Source: Volvox africanus (lineage: Eukaryota; Chlorophyta; Chlorophyceae; Chlamydomonadales; Volvocaceae). From it: a stretch of DNA of 64,000 nucleotides. The stretch lies in assembly GCA_030268105.1 (NCBI GenBank), contig BSDZ01000003.1:1922001-1986000 (forward strand). The letters are read 5' to 3'. The translations under genes and the position numbers were made by a program. This document shows, in pieces, positions 59,104-64,000 of the stretch (the first letter of the stretch is position 1; every line of letters starts with the position of its first letter). The notes under the pieces were generated by a model. That model made no database searches and was not told the DNA's origin. It saw only the letters and a list, made by a program, of their open reading frames with translations.

Positions 59104-59277
59104 CTTGTCAAAAAAATGTACTTACGATTTTTTAGACCAAAACAAGCTTATGAAGAAGAAATAGAACAAAATTCAATTTATTTAGAACATAAAGTAATAG
59201 ACCAGAAGAAAGAACTGACCAAGTTATACGAAATTAAAAATGAGCTTTTACTAAGCGTTTCCAATATTTTGCATTGA
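59104..59277 (+). pseudogene. Histidine-kinase-like fragment, bacterial-like
   Basis: AT-rich open frame: RFFRPKQAYEEEIEQNS, LEHKVIDQKKELTKLYEIK, then NELLLSVSN. It fits the linker coiled coil that leads into the dimerisation/phosphoacceptor helix of sensor kinases (usual motif KNEFLRNVSHEIR). Here the frame ends just where the H-box would be (SVSNILH), so the phosphorylated His and the ATPase domain are absent. The open frame extends left to 59059 in sequence of ordinary composition. It resembles kinases seen in Rickettsiales mobile elements; assignment is by pattern only. Confidence 0.45.
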
Positions 59278-59664
59278 CGCCCACATCTATGCTGCGGTGA
59301 TGTTGCCTACCCGTAACGCCCTACCCTAGACGGACCACATGTAGCCATTCCCGCCTTCGTTCTAAGGCCTCCAATCAGCCCCAGATGCACAATAATCTTA
59401 ACTCCAACTATCCAAATTTCCGAAGCCTACAGCTCCAAATTCTAAGCCCGTACCGACCGTTGCATGCCTCGCATCCGGGGTCTGAGTACAACATGTACAA
59501 CATACAACTGATCGCTTAATAAATTATCAACTCCCCATATCTTCTGCCGGAAGCACAATGCAGGATTACCGAAAGTTCGAATACGTAGGCCGATAGGCCG
59601 ATAGGCCGATAGTAGATGGAGGCGGGAGAGAGAGGAGTAGAGCCACGAGAGAGGAGAAGGAAAC
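59278..59664. other. Noncoding host sequence
   Basis: No supported frame. Three tandem copies of AGGCCGAT/TAGGCCGA occur at about 59586-59612, just upstream of a candidate first exon. Confidence 0.5.
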
Positions 59665-59728
59665 ATGGCGGAACGTGTGGCGCTTGCTACAACCCCCTGC
59701 TGCAAACCTCTCTCAGCAAAGTTGGAAC
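59665..59728 (+). CDS. Candidate first exon (MAERVALATT...)
   Basis: ATG in the context AACATGG, 21 codons (MAERVALATTPCCKPLSAKLE) plus one base, ending at the donor-like GAAC|GTAAGCCC. The N-terminus has the Ala/Ser/Arg character of a targeting peptide. No following exon could be matched with confidence, so this remains a candidate. Confidence 0.25.
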
Positions 59729-59934
59729 GTAAGCCCGATCCTTCGTAATAAGCAGCATTCTCATCCATTTCGAATAGAATTTAGCAAGAAGAGCAACACA
59801 GGAAGGGATAGAATCCCAATCTCAATCTTGACTTTGTGCCTTCCTCATTATTACGCGGTGTTCACTCTTGCCGCGCAATCCGGCACAACCGCCACGACCG
59901 CGCCGCGAAATAACGACCATTCGTTTTCCAGGTC

Positions 59935-60085
59935 CTAATATGGCAGACAACGGCCGAAAGAAAAGCCCGGTATTGCATAGTACATATCATCGTACTGCTC
60001 GTCCACGGCATCCCACAGATCCGAGACGCTGCCATCGGTGTGAAGCCCCTGCAGCCGTATATCCGTGCAGGGCCGCGCATAAGCC
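59935..60085 (-). CDS. Candidate terminal exon, minus strand
   Basis: About 49 codons with strong protein character (DIRLQGLHTDGSVSDLWDAV, then DEQYDDMYYAIPGFSFG), preceded by an acceptor-like CCCTAAG|G and ending in TAG. After the TAG the frame stays open and coding-like for 27 more codons to TAA. The hexamer array at 60160 would lie in the preceding intron. Not recognised. Confidence 0.35.
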
Positions 60086-60159
60086 TTAGGGTTTTATCAT
60101 TTGTACAACGGTAGGAAATAAAAAGATTCGATCTGTCGTAACAAGTCAACCAGATAATC

Positions 60160-60257
60160 AGGGCCAGGGCCAGGGCCAGGGCCAGGGCCAGGGCCAGGGC
60201 CAGGGCCAGGGCCAGGGCCAGGGCCAGGGCTAGGGCCAGGGCCAGGGCTAGGGCTAG
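60160..60257. repeat. GGGCCA hexamer array with GGGCTA variants
   Basis: About 16 tandem hexamers, mostly GGGCCA, with GGGCTA units interspersed at the right end. GGGCTA is one base from the GGGTTA telomere unit, so this could be a diverged interstitial telomere-like tract or simply a microsatellite. Confidence 0.95.
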
Positions 60258-61093
60258 CTCGGACGCCTAACCCGATAGGACACGAGTAGTAAGTTTGCTC
60301 CTCCCAAAGTGGAATACCAGGTCTCTAATCATCTTCCTTCCATCCATCCTTCCCGGTGCACCCTAGTATGCACCTGGATTGCTGAGACCCACGGGTCCAT
60401 GGCTTAGCATGCCCTCCCTCCCTCCCGCGCCCTCTGAGCCCCGCCCCATGAGCCCCACTCCCTACTCACCGGCCAGCACTAATACGGTGGGGGCAATGTC
60501 AATGTGCTGCGTCGTGGTAACCACCTTGGAGCCGGCAGCCAGACCCGGGCCCTGAGGCCAGGGACGACGGGTGGAGGGGTGAAGTCCAGGGATTTCTGTC
60601 ACAAAAGGATAAGGGTTCTTGAGTATTAGGCTAGGAGGGCAAAGGACAGGCGGACGGAGGTTGGGACTACGATTTTAGGCGGGGGAGGCAGGGTTAAAGA
60701 TGCAACAGAAAGGTGCGTGCAAGGATATATGGCAAGGACGACGGAGGGCCTGGTTCTGGTGGCAGTGGTTGCCTCATGTTAAAGGAAGGAGGGGGCGATG
60801 ATACGAAATCTACAATCTATAATATATATTATCATACCCCTATCCCCACCCCACCCACGCCCCTCCCACCTAACACCACGACCATCTCTCATCCACAGCC
60901 CGCATGCACCTCAGCGGCACTCGGTGGATCTCCTCTAAGAAGGTCACATTTGCGGCCGTGAGGGGGTCTCGCGCCCGCAGCCACGCTGGCTTCCCACTAA
61001 CCCCCGGGTCATTCTGGGCGGTCGTGGCAGTGCCGCTCCATTCAGCTCCTCCCACAGTGTCAGGCCGCAAGTAAATAAGGCCTACGCGTTTGG
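60258..61093. other. Host sequence without a supported gene
   Basis: Contains pyrimidine-rich CCCTCCCTCCCTCCC (about 60410) and a CCCCACCCC-rich tract (60838-60875). No convincing frame. Confidence 0.5.
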
Positions 61094-61489
61094 ATGGTGG
61101 CTGGCTTCGAAGCCACCCGTCCACCCAGGAATACTTCTTCCATCGGGGGAGATCGGGTATTACCGTCTGAGGCTTATGATCCTATGCAGGCTAGTCGGGG
61201 ACGGCAGGGTGGAACCTGTCATTTAAAACTTGGACGTACCGTGTGGTCCGAGGACGTCTGTGAAATTGGTTTTGGGACTCAGCTGGCCGCGGTGGAGGCT
61301 GACCCGGGAAGGGCAGCAAATGGGAGTAGTGACGAAATGGTTCGTAAAGGTGACACCTGGTTTGCAGCAACATCGGGATATAACCGAATAAGGAACAGAT
61401 GCCTGCAGGAACTGACAGGAAGATTACCAACTTCCAACTACCAACCATTTTTACTTACCAGCTCAAAGAATCTTGAACAACATCTATGA
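61094..61489 (+). CDS. Hypothetical 131-aa ORF
   Basis: ATG-initiated, ending in TGA. The middle (GTCHLKLGRTVWSEDVCEIG, then FGTQLAAVEADPGRAANGSS) reads like globular coding sequence; the ends are less convincing. No family recognised and no splice structure evident. Confidence 0.3.
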   Translation: MVAGFEATRPPRNTSSIGGDRVLPSEAYDPMQASRGRQGGTCHLKLGRTVWSEDVCEIGFGTQLAAVEADPGRAANGSSDEMVRKGDTWFAATSGYNRIRNRCLQELTGRLPTSNYQPFLLTSSKNLEQHL

Positions 61490-62004
61490 TTCAAGAAAAT
61501 TTCTGAACATTCCTGGTCGCGTCGTCGTGCACGAAAGTCGCACGTCGCCAAATGATTGATGGTCCGGTTACGATGCCCTTACCTCGGTCTCGCAAAAGCC
61601 GTTTCGTGGCCGGTACTGAGATTAATCTACATCATCTACAAGGATAAGGATAGAGTTTGGACGCCGTGCTACAGATGCCGAATATGTGATGATACCCAGA
61701 TACAGCATTACATTTAGAAATCGCTTCTTTGAAATTTCTTTGGATTAAACGATGTATTTGACGGAAATTCTTACGTGCCTCACATTCCAACATGCCTTTA
61801 CTCGACGGAAGAAGTATTTCAAGATATGCTCATTTCATGCAAAGCATGACGTTGGTTGGCTTGGGGGCTGTTGCCGTTATTGAACAAAAGGGTAGAACAA
61901 AGGTGAGGGTCGAGAGGGGACTCATGTTTTCTTCATGTAGCGCCTATCACCCTACACTTGCCGCCCTCCGCCCGACCGCTGCATTGTAGCACGGAGCTGA
62001 ACTT
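61490..62004. other. Host sequence; one short ATG frame
   Basis: A 65-codon ATG frame at 61792-61989 (MPLLDGRSISRYAHFMQS, hydrophobic LVGLGAVAVI) is the only candidate. It is too short to support. Confidence 0.35.
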
Positions 62005-62597
62005 GTCTGCCGCGTCTGACTTCCTGCAATGGTAACTATGGAAACGCCTGGCAGTTGCACACAATTCTTGATTCAGGGAACTAAAGAAAATAAGTTCGAG
62101 ACAAAAAGGCAAATAAAATTGTTCGATGCTCTTACGAGCAAGCCCATCGGTGAAGCTGTCACGTCGGAAGCGCGATGGATCAACGGTGAACTGACAAGAC
62201 TGTCGAAGCTCCCAAACCAACGATTTGATTGCATTTGCATAGTTGTGAGAACTAAATAATTGTTCAATGTATATGATTTGTTCGGGCAATCGTTCAATCC
62301 CAACCGTAATTGTTTTGCTGTTGCTTCATAAACGCGTGAGTGCAGCGGTTGACCAAGGAATCGGGGAGGTCGAACTTATCAAAGTCCACATCTACCAGCA
62401 GGCACCTAGAATACACACATTTATAGTCCGTGCTGCAACTTGCATGGTATGAAAGGTTACAACATCTCTCAAATTTCACGTTTCTACCTTTCCAACATCC
62501 TGTTCCTGTCCTCTCGTGCGACTTATAGACGTGCGTCTTGACGACCGGCCTGGGCCGCCCCAACGTCCGCCTCCCGGTTTCATCAAAGTATGGCATC
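62005..62597 (+). other. Locus shared with array module C (probable source copy)
   Basis: Aligns with 12195-12790 and 28690-29285. Here a frame from 62029 stays open to 62259 (GTKENKFETKRQIKLFDALT, then VTSEARWINGELTRLSKLPN, ending VVRTK), whereas both array copies are frameshifted. A second open stretch follows (RVSAAVDQGIGEVELIKVHI, then YQQAPRIHTF). It may be two exons of one gene, but the join is not clear. Family not recognised. Confidence 0.45.
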
Positions 62598-62820
62598 TAC
62601 ATGGCGTATTTCTCACCGACGACTGCATTCAGATGGCAACGAAGGGATCCGTCCTAGGGGCCGTTCTGCAGCACTGCACTCGGCGGCGTCTCCTGGTGGT
62701 GCTGTGCGCGGAGCGAGATCAAGTGCAGCTTTGCTGGCCTTGCGGAAGTGGCATGCAGCAGCACAACATGCCGCAGTACCATCAAGGTGAGGCCAGTGAA
62801 CGTAGTGAAATTCTTATAGG
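62598..62820 (+). other. Candidate exon next to the shared locus
   Basis: Open stretch reading VFLTDDCIQMATKGSVLGAV and on to QHNMPQYHQ, followed by the donor-like CAAG|GTGAGG at about 62788. Coding status uncertain. Confidence 0.2.
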
Positions 62821-63545
62821 GACCAACGGGACGTGCCTCTGTCACGTGACTGGACCTGGGGTGCAAAACGGACAAGCAGTGCTTCTAGCAGTTCCTCAGA
62901 TGTATAGGAATCCCTTGCGTTAGTCCATTGATCGTGCCATAATCTTGCCGCGCCTTCAAAGGCAGTGGCCAAGAAAAGACGGCGCGTAGAGTCCTGTTGA
63001 CCCCCACGGGCTGTGGCAAAGTAGTTCCTAACATTACGGACAAAGGCCCGTGTTAGAGGCGCAGCAACTCGTCCTAAATCAGAAAGCTTAACATCCATAG
63101 GGATATTCAGCTTAGGCACTGCGATCGCTATTTTTATCACCTCGTCCTCATGTCCAGTATGAGGAGGCCCAGGTGGCCTGGAAGAGGTGCCCGCAACAGC
63201 AGCACAAGTTGTTGCAGCGGCAGCGGGAGCCATCCCAGGAATATCCACGGCACTGGGTGTCAAATGGTTTGACACTACAGCAGGGCCATGAACATAAAAA
63301 GGGGATGCGGCATAAATAGGTGATGTAGGTGCCTCAGGGGATGCTGTGCCGCCTTGCCTGGGAATAGGTGAAGGCTGGTTCGGAAGGTCGATACCACCTG
63401 CCACAGCAGCATTTGGTGGCTGTGTCAACCTAGAGAGCCATTCCCACCTATTCGCTTGGCTAGCATTAGCAGCAATCCGGCCAACAAACTGAAAGGTGTT
63501 GGCAGCAAGAGCCGAGACAGCATTCGCTAAGTTCGAGGCTTGCAT
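62820..63545 (-). pseudogene. gag of a second gypsy family, C-terminally truncated
   Basis: ATG-initiated (MQASNLANAV...), with a Pro/Ala/Ser-rich N-terminal third, then a retrotrans_gag domain aligning with the main family at low identity (IAIAVPKLNIPM, LFLATAFEGAARLWHDQWTN, LLVRFAPQVQSRD). Homology stops at about 62840 and ten unrelated residues precede the stop; the zinc knuckle and pol are missing. It is a distinct, older family member broken at the junction with host DNA. Confidence 0.8.
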
Positions 63546-64000
63546 ATTGTATGCCTGAAAGCCTAACAGATCGAACTGCGAGTGACTGTTCTGGCGAAAG
63601 GCAAAGCAAAGGCAAGGACCAGGGCCTACCCAACGCTTGGATGCTTTCGATGAACTTCAAAAATTTTGAAGTCCGCGCGTGAAGTTGATTTGCGATGGAT
63701 CGGAGTGACTGGGCAGAAGTGCCGCTCCGACGGGTCTGAGGTGTTGACACTGCAGAAGCACTCACGGCGGTTGGAACAACACAATACCTTTCAAGTAATA
63801 GAGAGATATATGTATTAGTGGAAGCCGAAGTAAATTCACGAAGTCGACTCCTCGTCAGATTCGATGCGAAGGTACTATCGAACCCGCAACTACAGGGATT
63901 CCTCAGCAAAACTGCAATACAAGTTCTAGATAGAAAGCAGTGTTGCAGGAAGATATTACCTAACAGAGAAGGCAGAATTGTCTAGGTCGCGAGCCACGTT
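63546..64000 (-). other. Leader of the second gypsy family
   Basis: Upstream of the gag ATG a partly open minus frame (SLRSIANQLHARTSKFLKFI, ESIQALG) resembles in pattern the helix-rich open stretch before gag in the main family (DQLATLIAQTTEIRTQLG). No LTR edge is visible before the window ends. Confidence 0.4.

Noticed and set aside
1..64000. tRNA, rRNA or snRNA genes
   Set aside because: No T-arm/anticodon arrangement, 5S or U6-like sequence was recognised by eye; the PBS only implies a tRNA elsewhere. A covariance-model scan would settle it.

Overview
The window is eukaryotic. It carries LTR retrotransposons of the Ty3/gypsy chromodomain clade, genes that read correctly only across short GT-AG introns (about 100-200 nt), and a long tandem repeat with gene capture. 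The organism cannot be named from sequence alone; an alga, fungus or other protist with a compact, roughly 50% GC genome would fit. No bacterial backbone is present, although two short AT-rich stretches look bacterial in origin.

Layout. (1) 1-5716: a minus-strand gypsy copy (copy 1), whose 3' end lies beyond the window. (2) 5717-37216: a 31.5 kb array of six complete units plus one partial unit, 2.7, 7.4, 4.5, 4.5, 7.4, 4.5 and 0.45 kb long. Every complete unit carries a minus-strand two-exon gene (326-364 aa; 345 aa in unit 1). Its large exon holds an in-frame 57-bp minisatellite encoding a 19-residue repeat (4.8-6.8 copies), followed by a C-terminus that resembles a J-domain without HPD. 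(3) 37217-42270: host sequence of low gene content ending in a decayed gene for a secreted Tyr/Asp/Glu-rich protein. (4) 42271-56155: gypsy copy 2 (plus strand) inserted in that gene, with gypsy copy 3 (minus strand) nested inside copy 2's 3' LTR behind a CTATA target duplication. (5) 56156-59277: the 3' remainder of the interrupted gene, a small tandem/inverted repeat, then a 1.4 kb AT-rich insert with a broken IS630 transposase and the tail of a signal peptidase I gene, and 1 kb further a histidine-kinase-like scrap. (6) 59278-62820: sparse host sequence with candidate exons, a GGGCCA/GGGCTA hexamer array and the locus from which one array module seems to derive. (7) 62820-64000: gag and leader of a second, divergent gypsy family, minus strand.

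The three main gypsy copies are each defective in a different place. Copy 1 lacks the gag core and has pol frameshifts, copy 2 lacks reverse transcriptase, and copy 3 has two pol frameshifts. Gag and pol share one frame and are separated by a single UAG in copies 2 and 3, which suggests expression by stop-codon readthrough. The most novel material is the array (tandem intron-containing paralogs with a length-variable coding minisatellite and a two-level repeat structure) and the Rickettsiales-like DNA. Many open frames inside the array are open only because the 57-bp repeat is a multiple of three and are not claimed as genes.
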